DNA of 47,414 nucleotides, taken from NCBI GenBank assembly GCA_003134555.1, contig PLBO01000152.1:50632-98045 (forward strand), given 5' to 3'. Shown here piece by piece: positions 7,855 to 15,992 of the stretch (its first letter is position 1; every line of letters starts with the position of its first letter). Source of the stretch: Actinomycetota bacterium. GTDB lineage: Bacteria > Actinomycetota > Acidimicrobiia > IMCC26256 > PALSA-610. The position numbers and the translations under genes are program-made. The notes beneath the pieces are model-generated. The model ran no database searches and was not told the origin of the DNA. It saw only the letters and a list, made by a program, of their open reading frames with translations.

Positions 7855-8736
7855 CTAGCCGCGGGCGGGACTCGCCCTCGACGCACGCCAGGCGTGCTCG
7901 GCGATGGCCAGGAGGCAACGAGCAGTGAGATACAGCGCGGCAAAGGGGAGTAAAACCGCAGCCGCGCCGGTGAGGCGCCGCCGGGCAAATCGCCACGCGG
8001 ACCGATGGTGCTGGACGAGCATCCGGTACGGACTCCGTGCGGTGCTCGCGCCCTGTACGTGCGTGACGACACCGGCCGGCTCGTACCCGACATCGAAGCC
8101 TGCGCGCCGGAGCCGCCAGCAGAGATCGAGGTCCTCCACGTACATGAAGTAGCGCTCGTCCCAACCACCGACCGTGTCGAGCGCGCCGCGCCGCAACCAC
8201 ACGGCCGCACCCGAGACCCAGTCGACCGAGCGGGGCTGTGCCGGATCGGCGTCGAGCTCCCGGTACCGGGCGGTGAACGGATTGGTCGGCCACCACAGAC
8301 CGAGGAGCCCGTGCGCGACGGCGAGCGGGACCGAAGGCGAACGCCGGGCCGACGGATAGTCGGAGCCGTCGACATTGCGGATCCGCGGACCGCACGCGCC
8401 CAGCCCCGGCTCCTCGTCGAATCGCGCAAGCATCGCCTTCGCCGTACCGGGTTCCATCGTCAGGTCGGGGTTGAAGACCGCGACGATCGGCGCCCGCGTC
8501 GCGGCGATCCCGAGATTCGCGGCGCGCGCGTAACCGACGTTGCCCGGCGCCGTGATCACCCGCGCGCCGGGCACCGCACTCTGCAGAGCCTCGACGGAAC
8601 CGTCGCTCGATCCGTTGTCGACGACGACGAGCTCGACCTCGCCCGCGCTCGAGTCGGCGAGAATCGACCGGACGCAGTCAGTGAGCAGCGATGCTGCCCG
8701 GTAATTGACGACGACGGCAGCCCAGGCGCGGCTCAC
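7855..8736 (-). CDS. Family 2 glycosyltransferase (rhamnosyltransferase-like)
   Basis: A 293-residue protein from GTG 8736, the first start before the conserved AAVVVNYRAASLLTDCV strand; the frame runs on upstream but overlaps the preceding gene. GT-A motifs are VVVDNGSSDGSVEAL (about residues 36-50), GNVGYARAANLGI, AVFNPDLTME (DXD-equivalent NPD, about 95), and YFMYVEDLDLCWRLRRAGF (catalytic ED, about 195). The C-terminus holds a hydrophobic segment (AAAVLLPFAALYLTARCLLAI), probably membrane association. The pattern is that of WbbL/rhamnosyl-type enzymes acting on lipid-linked acceptors. It begins seven bases after the upstream glycosyltransferase stop. Donor sugar unknown; the operon offers UDP-xylose, UDP-glucuronate and the pyrophosphorylase product. 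Confidence 0.88.
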   Translation of the reverse strand: MSRAWAAVVVNYRAASLLTDCVRSILADSSAGEVELVVVDNGSSDGSVEALQSAVPGARVITAPGNVGYARAANLGIAATRAPIVAVFNPDLTMEPGTAKAMLARFDEEPGLGACGPRIRNVDGSDYPSARRSPSVPLAVAHGLLGLWWPTNPFTARYRELDADPAQPRSVDWVSGAAVWLRRGALDTVGGWDERYFMYVEDLDLCWRLRRAGFDVGYEPAGVVTHVQGASTARSPYRMLVQHHRSAWRFARRRLTGAAAVLLPFAALYLTARCLLAIAEHAWRASRASPARG

Positions 8737-8743
8737 GCGACCG

Positions 8744-9469
8744 TCAGTCCCGGAAGCGGTACTTGACGAGCGTCCACAGCGCGGAGAACCCGTCGCGCCA
8801 CGTGATCTTCTTACCCTCGTCGAACTCACGACCGGAGTAGGAGATCGGCACCTCGTAGATCCGGATTCCGCGCTTCAGAATCTTCGCGGTGATCTCGGGC
8901 TCGATGTCGAAACGACTGGAATGGAGGTTCATGCTGTCGACGAGATCGCGCTCGATCAGCTTGTAACACGTCTCCATGTCGGACAGCGTCGTGTTGAAGA
9001 GCACGTTGGTGGTCATCGAGAGGAACCGGTTCCCGATCCAGTGCAGCAGCAGCATGTTCCGCCGCTCGCCCGTGAAGCGCGATCCGTACACGACCCGTGC
9101 CTTGCCGCGCAGCACCGGACTGAGCATCCGCGGCCAGTCCTCGGGGTCGTACTCCAGATCGGCATCCTGCACCAGCACGTATTCGCCGGTCGCGTGTGCG
9201 AAGCCCGTGCGCAACGCCGCGCCCTTGCCGCGGTTCACCTCGTGCATCACGACGCGCACGGTGCTGTCGCCGAGCTGGTTGAGCACGTCGCGGGTGCCGT
9301 CGCTACTCCCGTCGTCGACGACGATGATCTCGCGCTCGATCCCGTCGGGCAGCTCGACCGCGCGCATACGACGCAGGATCTCGACGAGCGTGTTCCGCTC
9401 GTTGAACACCGGTACGACGATCGAGAGCTTGCGCAGCTTCTGCGGCGCAGCATCGTCACTCGCGGCCAT
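8744..9469 (-). CDS. Family 2 glycosyltransferase (polyprenyl-phosphate sugar synthase-like)
   Basis: A 241-residue protein starting at ATG 9469, chosen because GGAGGAG lies about eight bases upstream; the frame extends to 9508 inside the previous gene. Motifs are LSIVVPVFNERNTLVEIL, IIVVDDGSSDGTRDVL (about residues 48-63), NRGKGAALRTGF, VLVQDADLEYDPED (DAD metal site, about 101) and YGSRFTGERR. The FNTTLSDMETCYKLI segment and IEPEITAKI are typical of dolichyl/undecaprenyl-phosphate mannose or glucose synthase relatives. There is no C-terminal GtrA or membrane domain. It probably makes a lipid-phosphate sugar donor for extracytoplasmic glycosyltransfer, or extends a lipid-linked chain. It overlaps the upstream decarboxylase gene by 14 bases. 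Confidence 0.88.
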   Translation of the reverse strand: MAASDDAAPQKLRKLSIVVPVFNERNTLVEILRRMRAVELPDGIEREIIVVDDGSSDGTRDVLNQLGDSTVRVVMHEVNRGKGAALRTGFAHATGEYVLVQDADLEYDPEDWPRMLSPVLRGKARVVYGSRFTGERRNMLLLHWIGNRFLSMTTNVLFNTTLSDMETCYKLIERDLVDSMNLHSSRFDIEPEITAKILKRGIRIYEVPISYSGREFDEGKKITWRDGFSALWTLVKYRFRD

Positions 9470-10403
9470 GGCGTCGCTCCTCCAGATACCAGTCGCGCAT
9501 GCGCGCAAGACCGTTGGGCAACGTTACCGTCGGCTCCCAGCCGAGGAGCGTGCGTGCTCGAGTGATGTCGGGCCGGCGGCGCGTCGGGTCGCCGACCGGC
9601 AGCGGCTCGAAGACGACCTCGGAGCTCGAGCCCGTGACCTCGCGCACGACGTCGACGAGCTCGAGCATCGTGATCTCGTTCGGATTGCCGATGTTCACGG
9701 GATCGGAGACGCCGGAGTCGAACAGCGCGACGATCCCGCGCACCTCGTCGTCGACGTAGCAAAACGATCGCGTCTGACCGCCGCTGCCGTACACCGTCAA
9801 CGGCTTGCCGTCGATCGCCTGGATCATGAAGTTCGACACCACGCGCCCGTCGGCCGGCCGCAGCCGCGGACCGTAGGTGTTGAAGATGCGCACGATCGCC
9901 GCCGGCAGGTCGTACAGACGTCGGTACGTAGCGGTCAGCGTCTCCGCGAACCGCTTCGCCTCGTCGTACACCGCGCGCGGCGCGCCCGGGTCGACGTTGC
10001 CGTTGTACGACTCGGACTGCGGATGCACGACGGGATCGCCGTAGATCTCACTCGTCGACGCGAGCAGGAACCGCGCGTCGTTCGCGAGCGCGAGGTCGAG
10101 GGCGCGGCGCGTTCCAATCGAGCTGACGTCGAGGGTCTCGAGCGGGACCGCGAGATACTCCGGCGGGCTCGCGGGGCTCGCGAAGTGCAACACGCCGTCG
10201 ACCCGGCCCTCGACGGGGATCGCTTCGCAGACGTCGGCGCGGACGAACGAGAACGCGGGATGTTCGGCGAGATGGGCGAGGCTCTGGAGCCGGCCGGTCG
10301 ACAGGTTGTCGACCGCGACGACCTCGTCGCCCCGCGCGAGGAACACGTCGCAGAGATGTGATCCGACGAACCCGGATCCGCCGGTGACGACGATGCGCGC
10401 CAT
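9456..10403 (-). CDS. UDP-glucuronate decarboxylase-like (UDP-xylose synthase family) SDR
   Basis: A 315-residue extended SDR with TGGSGFVGSHL (residues 7-17), DNLSTGRLQSL, HFASPASPPEYLAVPLETLDV (about 73-93), STSEIYGDP (catalytic Ser/Thr region), YDEAKRFAETL (YxxxK), RIFNTYGPR, DGRVVSNFMIQAI and RSFCYVDDEVRGI. The ASPASPP, RVVSNF and SFCYVDD motifs are hallmarks of UDP-glucuronic acid decarboxylases (UXS), which convert UDP-glucuronate to UDP-xylose with bound NAD. The gene directly follows ugd, which makes UDP-glucuronate, with zero intergenic bases (ATG at 10401-10403, ugd stop at 10404). That context makes UDP-xylose synthesis the most likely role. Confidence 0.9.
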   Translation of the reverse strand: MARIVVTGGSGFVGSHLCDVFLARGDEVVAVDNLSTGRLQSLAHLAEHPAFSFVRADVCEAIPVEGRVDGVLHFASPASPPEYLAVPLETLDVSSIGTRRALDLALANDARFLLASTSEIYGDPVVHPQSESYNGNVDPGAPRAVYDEAKRFAETLTATYRRLYDLPAAIVRIFNTYGPRLRPADGRVVSNFMIQAIDGKPLTVYGSGGQTRSFCYVDDEVRGIVALFDSGVSDPVNIGNPNEITMLELVDVVREVTGSSSEVVFEPLPVGDPTRRRPDITRARTLLGWEPTVTLPNGLARMRDWYLEERRHGRE

Positions 10404-11699
10404 CTACCTTCGCCCGACGCCCTGATACGCGAAGCCCCGGCGCCGCATGGCGGCAGGATCGAGCAGGTTGCGGGCGTCGACGATCGCGCGCCCGCGCATC
10501 GTGTCGCGTACGCGGTCGAAGTCGAGCCAACGGAACTCGTCCCACTCGGTCAACAGGGCGACCACGTCGGCACTCGCCGCGGCGTCGTAGGCATCGCCGC
10601 AGAGCTCGATCCCGGGGGCCAGCTGCCGGGGGCGGTCGCCGGCGCCCCGGTCGTACGCCCGCACGATCGCCCCCTCCTCGAGGAGGCGGCGGGCGATGTA
10701 GATCGCCGGGGAATCGCGCAGATCGTCGGTGTCGGCCTTGAACGTCAGACCCCAGAGCCCGACCGTCACCTCGGAGACGCTTCCGCCGACGGCGGCGCGC
10801 ACCTTGTCGATCATCCGCTCGTGCTGGGCCGCGTTGACATCGACGACGCCGGCGAGGAGCTCGAAGTCGTAACCGGCGGCAGTCGACATATGCAGCAGCG
10901 CGGCGACGTCCTTGGGGAAGCAGGAACCGCCGTAGCCGGGACCCGGGTGGAGGAACTGGAACCCGATGCGCGTGTCGTAGCCCATCCCGATCGCGACCTC
11001 GCGCGCGTCCGCGTCGACCGCCTCGCAGAGGTTCGCGATCGCGTTGATGAACGAGACCTTCGTCGCGAGGAACGCGTTCGATGCGTACTTGATCATCTCG
11101 GCCGACGCGGGATCGGTGACGAGCACCGGCGCGTCAACCCGCTTGTACAGCTCGCTGACCCGAACGGCCGACTCGTGATCCTCGCATCCGATGACGATGC
11201 GATCGGGGTTCAGGAAGTCGCGGACAGCCTGGCCCTCGCGTAGAAACTCGGGATTCGACGCCACGGTCACGCCCTCGGCGCCCGCGCCTGCCTCCGACAG
11301 CACGCGCTGGACGAAACGCGTCGCGCCGACCGGGACGGTCGACTTGTTGACGACCACGGTGTTCGGTGCCAGGACCGGCGCGATCTCCTGGGCGACGGTC
11401 TCGACGAACGAGAGATCGGCCGAGCCGTCGGATCCCTGAGGCGTCTGCACGCACAGGAACACGATCTCGGCGCGCTGGGCGGCGGTGGCCGCCCCGACCA
11501 CGAATTCGAGCCGGCGCGCCGCGAGGCCTTCCTTGATCAGCCCGGCCAGTCCGAGCTCGAGGATCGGCACCTCGCCTTTTTTCAGGCGCGCGACCCGCTC
11601 GGCGTCGATGTCGGCGCAGACGACGTCGTGACCGAGGTGGGCGAAGCACGCCGCGGTGGTCAAGCCGACGTATCCGGCCCCGATGACCGCGACCCTCAT
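10404..11699 (-). CDS. ugd: UDP-glucose 6-dehydrogenase
   Basis: A 431-residue enzyme that oxidises UDP-glucose twice with NAD to UDP-glucuronate. It shows the Rossmann start VAVIGAGYVGLTTAACFAHL, the mid-domain KSTVPVGATRFV (about residues 119-130), SNPEFLREGQAV (about 148-159), NAFLATKVSFINAIANLCE and the catalytic-cysteine motif GYGGSCFPKD with Cys260. Length and order are standard for the bacterial family. The ATG at 11699 overlaps the TGA of a possible nine-codon leader ORF (11696-11725). The product feeds the UDP-xylose synthase encoded next and probably the UDP-glucuronate epimerase encoded at 21479-22423. Confidence 0.96.
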   Translation of the reverse strand: MRVAVIGAGYVGLTTAACFAHLGHDVVCADIDAERVARLKKGEVPILELGLAGLIKEGLAARRLEFVVGAATAAQRAEIVFLCVQTPQGSDGSADLSFVETVAQEIAPVLAPNTVVVNKSTVPVGATRFVQRVLSEAGAGAEGVTVASNPEFLREGQAVRDFLNPDRIVIGCEDHESAVRVSELYKRVDAPVLVTDPASAEMIKYASNAFLATKVSFINAIANLCEAVDADAREVAIGMGYDTRIGFQFLHPGPGYGGSCFPKDVAALLHMSTAAGYDFELLAGVVDVNAAQHERMIDKVRAAVGGSVSEVTVGLWGLTFKADTDDLRDSPAIYIARRLLEEGAIVRAYDRGAGDRPRQLAPGIELCGDAYDAAASADVVALLTEWDEFRWLDFDRVRDTMRGRAIVDARNLLDPAAMRRRGFAYQGVGRR

Positions 11700-11725
11700 G
11701 ACACGCCGCGTCCGAGACCTGACAT
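11696..11725 (-). CDS. Possible nine-codon leader ORF overlapping the ugd start
   Basis: An ATG at 11725 opens the short frame MSGLGRGVS, whose TGA (11696-11698) overlaps the ugd ATG (11697-11699) in an ATGA arrangement. TAGACT (11734-11739, minus strand) lies eight bases before this ATG, so the mRNA may start at or next to it. Translation of the tiny frame could load ribosomes onto ugd, which has no Shine-Dalgarno of its own. This is geometry only; the peptide has no recognisable run of a regulatory amino acid. Confidence 0.3.
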   Translation of the reverse strand: MSGLGRGVS

Positions 11726-11733
11726 GACGGGCG

Positions 11734-11739
11734 AGTCTA
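11734..11739 (-). promoter_or_regulatory. Candidate -10 box upstream of ugd
   Basis: TAGACT on the minus strand, eight bases before the ATG at 11725 of the mini-ORF that precedes ugd. It sits in the 65-base gap between ugd and the LCP gene ending at 11765, suggesting the ugd operon has its own promoter. Confidence 0.4.
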
Positions 11740-11764
11740 GGGCGGGAGGGGCGTTCTCAGCAGC

Positions 11765-13171
11765 TCAACAGCCCGCCGCAGGCAGCGATGTGGCGGTCGA
11801 CGCGCTGGGGGCCGCCGCGCCGCTCGTCGGCCCGCTCGTCGGCGGGGTCGATGCCGCCTTCGGTGCGGGGCGGCTGAGGCCGTTGTAGTCGCGTCCCAAT
11901 ACCAGGACGATGTCCGTTCCCGCCGCTGCACCTCCGCTGAGCGCCACGACCTTGCCCGCGCCGCCGAGCTCGGAGAGCAGGAACCGCGCTTTGGCCGCGC
12001 TGTCCGGCGCGTACCGAACCTCGGTGACCGTGTAGTCACTGCGGTCGGCGTTCGTCGCCGTGCCGACCACCGAGAAGCCGAGACCGCCGAGCGCGGCGTC
12101 GGCGCGCGCACCGAGTCCCGTGCGACCGCTTCCGTTCTCGACGGACACGTGAACGGTGTGCGGATCGACCGATTCCGCCGCGCTCTGCGCGTTCGCCGGG
12201 TTTCCGATGCCGCGCAGGCGTGCGAGCAGCTCGGCCGCCTTGGCGCTGTCGAGCACGAGCGCATCCTGCCCGTTGATGAACTGCCGGTTCACGGGCAGCG
12301 TCTGGGCCTCGATGCCACCGGCGCGGTGGAACGCGTACGCGAGCGCCCGCAACGACGACAAGCCGAGCTTCGGGTCGCGCTGGAGGTTCGTGAGCATCGA
12401 GTCGAGCAGGTTGTTGGCGTTCCAGGGAGCCGAAGCCGCGGCGTGCAGCGTCTGCTGGGCGAGCGTGCGCAGGAAATACTGCTGGCGCTGGATCCGGCCG
12501 AGGTCCGAGGTCGGGTCGGATTTCCACTGTCCGTTGACGAGCGACTCGTAATAGCGGGAGCGCACGTACGCGAGCGCCTGGTCGCCGTCGAGATGTTGGC
12601 AGCCGGCCTTGTTGACGGACAGCCCGCTCTTCGTGTCGCGGGCGGGTGCGGGGAAGTAGATCGGAATCGTCCCGATCGCGTTCACCATCTTGCGGAAGCC
12701 CGCGAAATCGACCTCCAGGTAGTGGCTGATCGGGATGTCGAAGTCGTTCTCGATCGTCTCGATCATCCGCTGCGGTCCGGCGTTGAAGGCGGCATTGATC
12801 TTCGCGTGCCCGATCCCGGGGATGGCGACCCAAAGGTCGCGCGGGAACGAGACGAGCAACGCGGTTCCGTTCCGATCGTCGATGTGGGCGACCATGATCG
12901 TGTCGGAGCGTTGCCCGGTCTGCTGTTGCGCGCTGCCGAAATGCTGTGCATCCTGTGCGCCGTTCACGAACGCGCGGGAATCGGAACCGATGAGCAGATA
13001 GTTGCCGCCCGATTGGAGCACCGAGGTGTCGATCGGCACCCGCGCGACCTTGGAGACCTTGCGCGCGGCCTCCGCGTAGGCGCCGACGATGAGGACCGTC
13101 GTCAGCACGACCGCGATGACGAACGCGGTGATCAGACGATGCAGGAACGTCCGCGGCGACAGGGCGCTCAT
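11765..13171 (-). CDS. LytR-CpsA-Psr (LCP) family glycopolymer ligase with LytR C-terminal domain
   Basis: A 468-residue membrane protein. A single N-terminal span (LITAFVIAVVLTTVLIVGAYAEAA, about residues 13-36) leads to the extracellular LCP domain: NYLLIGSDSR (about 57-66), RSDTIMVAHID, ALLVSFPRDLWVAIPG (PRD arginine, about 110), HYLEVDFAGFRKMVNAIG, and LDGDQALAYVRSRY (about 193-206). Near residues 340-430 a LytR_C-like domain follows (VHVSVENGSGRTGLGARA, SDYTVTEVRYAP, VLVLGRDY), then a Ser/Thr/Pro/Ala tail. LCP enzymes transfer wall glycopolymers from lipid carriers to peptidoglycan or arabinogalactan. It lies four bases after a second LCP gene and just ahead of ugd, in keeping with a wall polysaccharide locus. 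Confidence 0.92.
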   Translation of the reverse strand: MSALSPRTFLHRLITAFVIAVVLTTVLIVGAYAEAARKVSKVARVPIDTSVLQSGGNYLLIGSDSRAFVNGAQDAQHFGSAQQQTGQRSDTIMVAHIDDRNGTALLVSFPRDLWVAIPGIGHAKINAAFNAGPQRMIETIENDFDIPISHYLEVDFAGFRKMVNAIGTIPIYFPAPARDTKSGLSVNKAGCQHLDGDQALAYVRSRYYESLVNGQWKSDPTSDLGRIQRQQYFLRTLAQQTLHAAASAPWNANNLLDSMLTNLQRDPKLGLSSLRALAYAFHRAGGIEAQTLPVNRQFINGQDALVLDSAKAAELLARLRGIGNPANAQSAAESVDPHTVHVSVENGSGRTGLGARADAALGGLGFSVVGTATNADRSDYTVTEVRYAPDSAAKARFLLSELGGAGKVVALSGGAAAGTDIVLVLGRDYNGLSRPAPKAASTPPTSGPTSGAAAPSASTATSLPAAGC

Positions 13172-13175
13172 GGAC

Positions 13176-14786
13176 TCACTTCGTCGGGCAACCGACCAAC
13201 GCGGCGCCCGTCTTCGGATCGACCGGCACGAAACGCGTGTCGACGGTCCGGCGGGGTGCGCTCGTCGTGGTCGTGGTGGGTAGCGTCGGTCCGGGCGTCG
13301 TCGTCGTCGTGACCGACGGGAGCGTGCCGGCCGCGCGTGGGATGAGATCGAAGCGATGCTCGAGCGCCGTGTAGTCGCGGCCGACGATCACGAGCACGTC
13401 GCCGCCGAGCGTGAACTTCGTCGACGCGGCCTCGACGAGGTTCGCGGTTCCCACGGCGACCGCCACCGTGTAGCCCTCGTTGAACTTGCCGGGCGCGTAG
13501 CGCACCGAGGTCTGGTAGTCGCTGCGATCCGCGTCTTGCGCCGGGCCGGCCGACTGGAACCCCGCGGCGACGAACGCGTCGAGCGCCAGGCTGCCGGCGC
13601 CCTTCAAACCCGAGCCGTTGACGACGCGCACTTTCACCTTGTCGGCCGCGAGCGGCTTCACGACCGGCTTCGGCGGCGGCGCGGTGAACTTCGAGAGCAG
13701 GCCGATGACTCCCGCTGCGTCGGGAAACTTGGCCAGGACGCGATTGCGGTTGGTGGGGTCGGGCAACGTCGGCAGTGTCGACATCTGGACCTTCGCCGGA
13801 TTGAGACCGCGGAAGGTGAGCGCGAGCGAGTACAACTCGCTCTGCTTGAGGGTCTGGTCGTGCCCGAGGCTCCCGAAGACCTTGTCGAGCAACGACACGA
13901 CCTTGAGCGGGTCGTTCCCCAGCTTGTCGATCGCGGCTTGGCTCACCGTGCGCAGGAAGTACTGCTGGCGCGGGATGCGGTCGATGTCACTTCCGGTCGC
14001 GATCCAGCCGTCTCCGCCGGTCTGCGACGGGTAGTCCCAGACCCAGGGCGCGGGGTTCTTCAGGTCTTTGGGAACGAAGTAGTGCCGCGAGCGGGCATAG
14101 GCAAGCGCCTGGTCGCCGTCGAGACTCACGCAACCCGGCTGGTTGACTTCGAGTCCCGTGAACGGATCGTGCGCCGGTGTGGAGAACCAGATGTGGATGT
14201 GGCCGATCTCGTTGATGATGTTCTTGAAGCCGCGGAAGTCGACCTCGAGGTAATGGTTGATCTTCAGCGGCGTGAAGTCCTGCTGCAGCGTCTGGATCAC
14301 CAGGCTCGCTCCGCCGAAGGCGAAAGCTGAATTCAGAAGATTGCGTCCGTGGCCCGGAATCTCCACCATCAGGTCACGCGGAAACGACACCAGCATACCC
14401 GTGTGGGCAACGGGATCGACGTGCAGAACCATCATCACGTCCGAGTGTTGGCCGCCGACGACCTTGCTGCTGCCGTACGCCTGAGCCTCTTGCGGCGTTT
14501 CGTCGGCCGGACGCACGTCGGAGCCGATGAGCAGGTAGTTCGCCGGCTCTCCCGGTTTCACGGTCGCAAGGATGCCCTCGTTGATGTGAATGACGCGGCT
14601 CTTCGCGAATTCCCGTTTCCCGTACGCCTGGGCGGAGACGAAGCCGACCGTGGCCAGGACGGCGACCGCGAGCAATGCGATCGCGAACCGGCGAATGAAT
14701 GAGAACGCGGAGGGAGTGAGGAGCACGCGACGCAGGATTGTACTGACGCGAAGCGCACGGATCGGACGCGCACATATCGTTTTCAC
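13176..14786 (-). CDS. LytR-CpsA-Psr (LCP) family glycopolymer ligase with LytR C-terminal domain
   Basis: A 536-residue paralogue of the next gene. N-terminal membrane span FIRRFAIALLAVAVLATVGFVSA (about residues 30-52); LCP domain with NYLLIGSDVRPADET (about 82-96), HSDVMMVLHVD, GMLVSFPRDLMVEIPGHG (about 128-145), HYLEVDFRGFKNIINEIG and LDGDQALAYARSRHY (about 216-230). A LytR_C-like segment follows (VKVRVVNGSGLKGAGSLALD, about 396-415), then a Thr-rich linker (TTTTTPGPTLPTTTTT) and an end with PKTGAALVGCPTK. The GTG at 14786 is preceded by AAGGGCG. It starts 18 bases after the acyl-CoA dehydrogenase stop and may be co-transcribed with it. Duplicated LCP genes may serve different polymers or acceptors. 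Confidence 0.92.
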   Translation of the reverse strand: MKTICARPIRALRVSTILRRVLLTPSAFSFIRRFAIALLAVAVLATVGFVSAQAYGKREFAKSRVIHINEGILATVKPGEPANYLLIGSDVRPADETPQEAQAYGSSKVVGGQHSDVMMVLHVDPVAHTGMLVSFPRDLMVEIPGHGRNLLNSAFAFGGASLVIQTLQQDFTPLKINHYLEVDFRGFKNIINEIGHIHIWFSTPAHDPFTGLEVNQPGCVSLDGDQALAYARSRHYFVPKDLKNPAPWVWDYPSQTGGDGWIATGSDIDRIPRQQYFLRTVSQAAIDKLGNDPLKVVSLLDKVFGSLGHDQTLKQSELYSLALTFRGLNPAKVQMSTLPTLPDPTNRNRVLAKFPDAAGVIGLLSKFTAPPPKPVVKPLAADKVKVRVVNGSGLKGAGSLALDAFVAAGFQSAGPAQDADRSDYQTSVRYAPGKFNEGYTVAVAVGTANLVEAASTKFTLGGDVLVIVGRDYTALEHRFDLIPRAAGTLPSVTTTTTPGPTLPTTTTTSAPRRTVDTRFVPVDPKTGAALVGCPTK

Positions 14787-14804
14787 GCGCCCTTCACGCC
14801 ACGC

Positions 14805-15953
14805 TCACTCCACAGGAAGCCCCAAGCCCCGCGCGAGGATCAGGCGCTGGATCTCACTCGTTCCCTCGCCGATCTCGAGGATCTTCGCGTCGCGGTAGAA
14901 GCGGCTCACGAGCGTCTCGTCGATGTAGCCGTAGCCGCCGTGGATCTGGACCGCCTCGCGGGTCGCGTCGACCGCGATCTCGCTCGCATACAGCTTCGCC
15001 ATCGCGGCGGCTTCCCGAATCGGCCGGCCCTGCTCGCGCAGCCACGCCGCTTTGTACACGAGGTTGCGCGCGTTCTCGACCGCGACGGCCATGTCGGCGC
15101 ACTTGAACGCGATCGACTGGTAGCGACCGATCGGTCCGCCGAATGCCTGCCGCTGGTTCGCGTATGCGACCGACGCGTCGAGACACGCGCTTGCCATTCC
15201 GAGCGCGAGCGCGGCGATCGCGATACGCCCGTCGTCGAGGATCCGCAGGAACGTCTTGAACCCTTCGCCCCGCACGCCGAGCACGTGGTCTTCGGGAACG
15301 CGACAGCCGTCGAACACGAGCTCGTGCGTGTCGGACGCGTGCCAACCCATCTTGCGGTAGGGCGGTTGCACGACGAAGCCGGTCGTGCCCGAGTCGACGA
15401 CGATGTTCGTGATCTCGTTCGGCGCGGTCCGCGCCGTGATCGTGACGCACTTGGTGATCTCGGTACCCGAGTTGGTGATGAAGGTCTTCTGGCCGTCGAT
15501 GACCCACTCACTCGTCGATTCGTCGAGCGTGGCGCGGGTGCGCGTCGCGCCCGCGTCGGAACCGGCCTCGGCTTCGGTGAGCCCGAACGCGCCGAGCACC
15601 TCACCCGCGATCATTGGAACGAGATACTCCTGCTTCTGCTCCTCGGTACCGCTGTAGAAGAACGGCGCCGCGCCGAGGCTGACCCCGGCCTCCAAGGTGA
15701 TCGCCATCGACGCATCGGCCCGTGCGATCTCCTCGATCGCGATGCAATACGTGAGATAGTCGGCACCGCCGCCGCCGTACTCCTCGGGGAACGGCAGCCC
15801 GAAGAGACCGAGCTTGCCCATCGCGCGCACGGCATCGACGGGAAATACGTGGTCCCGGTCCCAGGCCGCGGCGTTCGGCGCGATCTCGCCCTCGGCGAAG
15901 TCTCGTACGACGGCTCGGAACTGCTCCTGCTCGGGTGTCGGGTCGAACTCCAC
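14805..15953 (-). CDS. Acyl-CoA dehydrogenase
   Basis: A FAD-dependent acyl-CoA dehydrogenase of 382 residues from GTG 15953 (a GTG at 15959 would add two). Family motifs: PFPEEYGGGGADYLTYCIAIEE, AFGLTEAEAGSDAGATRTRA (FAD/substrate signature, about residues 120-139), WVIDGQKTFITNSG, RQAFGGPIGRYQSIAFKCADM, QIHGGYGYIDE and EIGEGTSEIQRLILARG with the likely catalytic Glu near 363. Length is that of short/branched-chain enzymes. Substrate is not certain; butyryl-, isovaleryl- or 2-methyl-branched-CoA are all possible. The start at 15953 is preferred because TACCGT lies exactly seven bases before it, mirroring the pabB promoter on the other strand. Two LCP genes follow on the same strand. Confidence 0.93.
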   Translation of the reverse strand: MEFDPTPEQEQFRAVVRDFAEGEIAPNAAAWDRDHVFPVDAVRAMGKLGLFGLPFPEEYGGGGADYLTYCIAIEEIARADASMAITLEAGVSLGAAPFFYSGTEEQKQEYLVPMIAGEVLGAFGLTEAEAGSDAGATRTRATLDESTSEWVIDGQKTFITNSGTEITKCVTITARTAPNEITNIVVDSGTTGFVVQPPYRKMGWHASDTHELVFDGCRVPEDHVLGVRGEGFKTFLRILDDGRIAIAALALGMASACLDASVAYANQRQAFGGPIGRYQSIAFKCADMAVAVENARNLVYKAAWLREQGRPIREAAAMAKLYASEIAVDATREAVQIHGGYGYIDETLVSRFYRDAKILEIGEGTSEIQRLILARGLGLPVE

Positions 15954-15992
15954 GATCACGACGGTAGTCGCAGCGGTACCGTTCGTCCCGTG
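15951..15992. promoter_or_regulatory. Mirror-symmetric divergent leaderless promoter pair
   Basis: On the plus strand the order is CAC (start GTG of the dehydrogenase), seven bases, ACGGTA (15961-15966), ten bases, TACCGT (15977-15982), seven bases, GTG (15990). Each gene thus has TACCGT-N7-GTG. The two boxes also form a 6-bp inverted repeat with a 10-base spacer, which could be a single operator. No Shine-Dalgarno is visible on either side. Confidence 0.5.
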
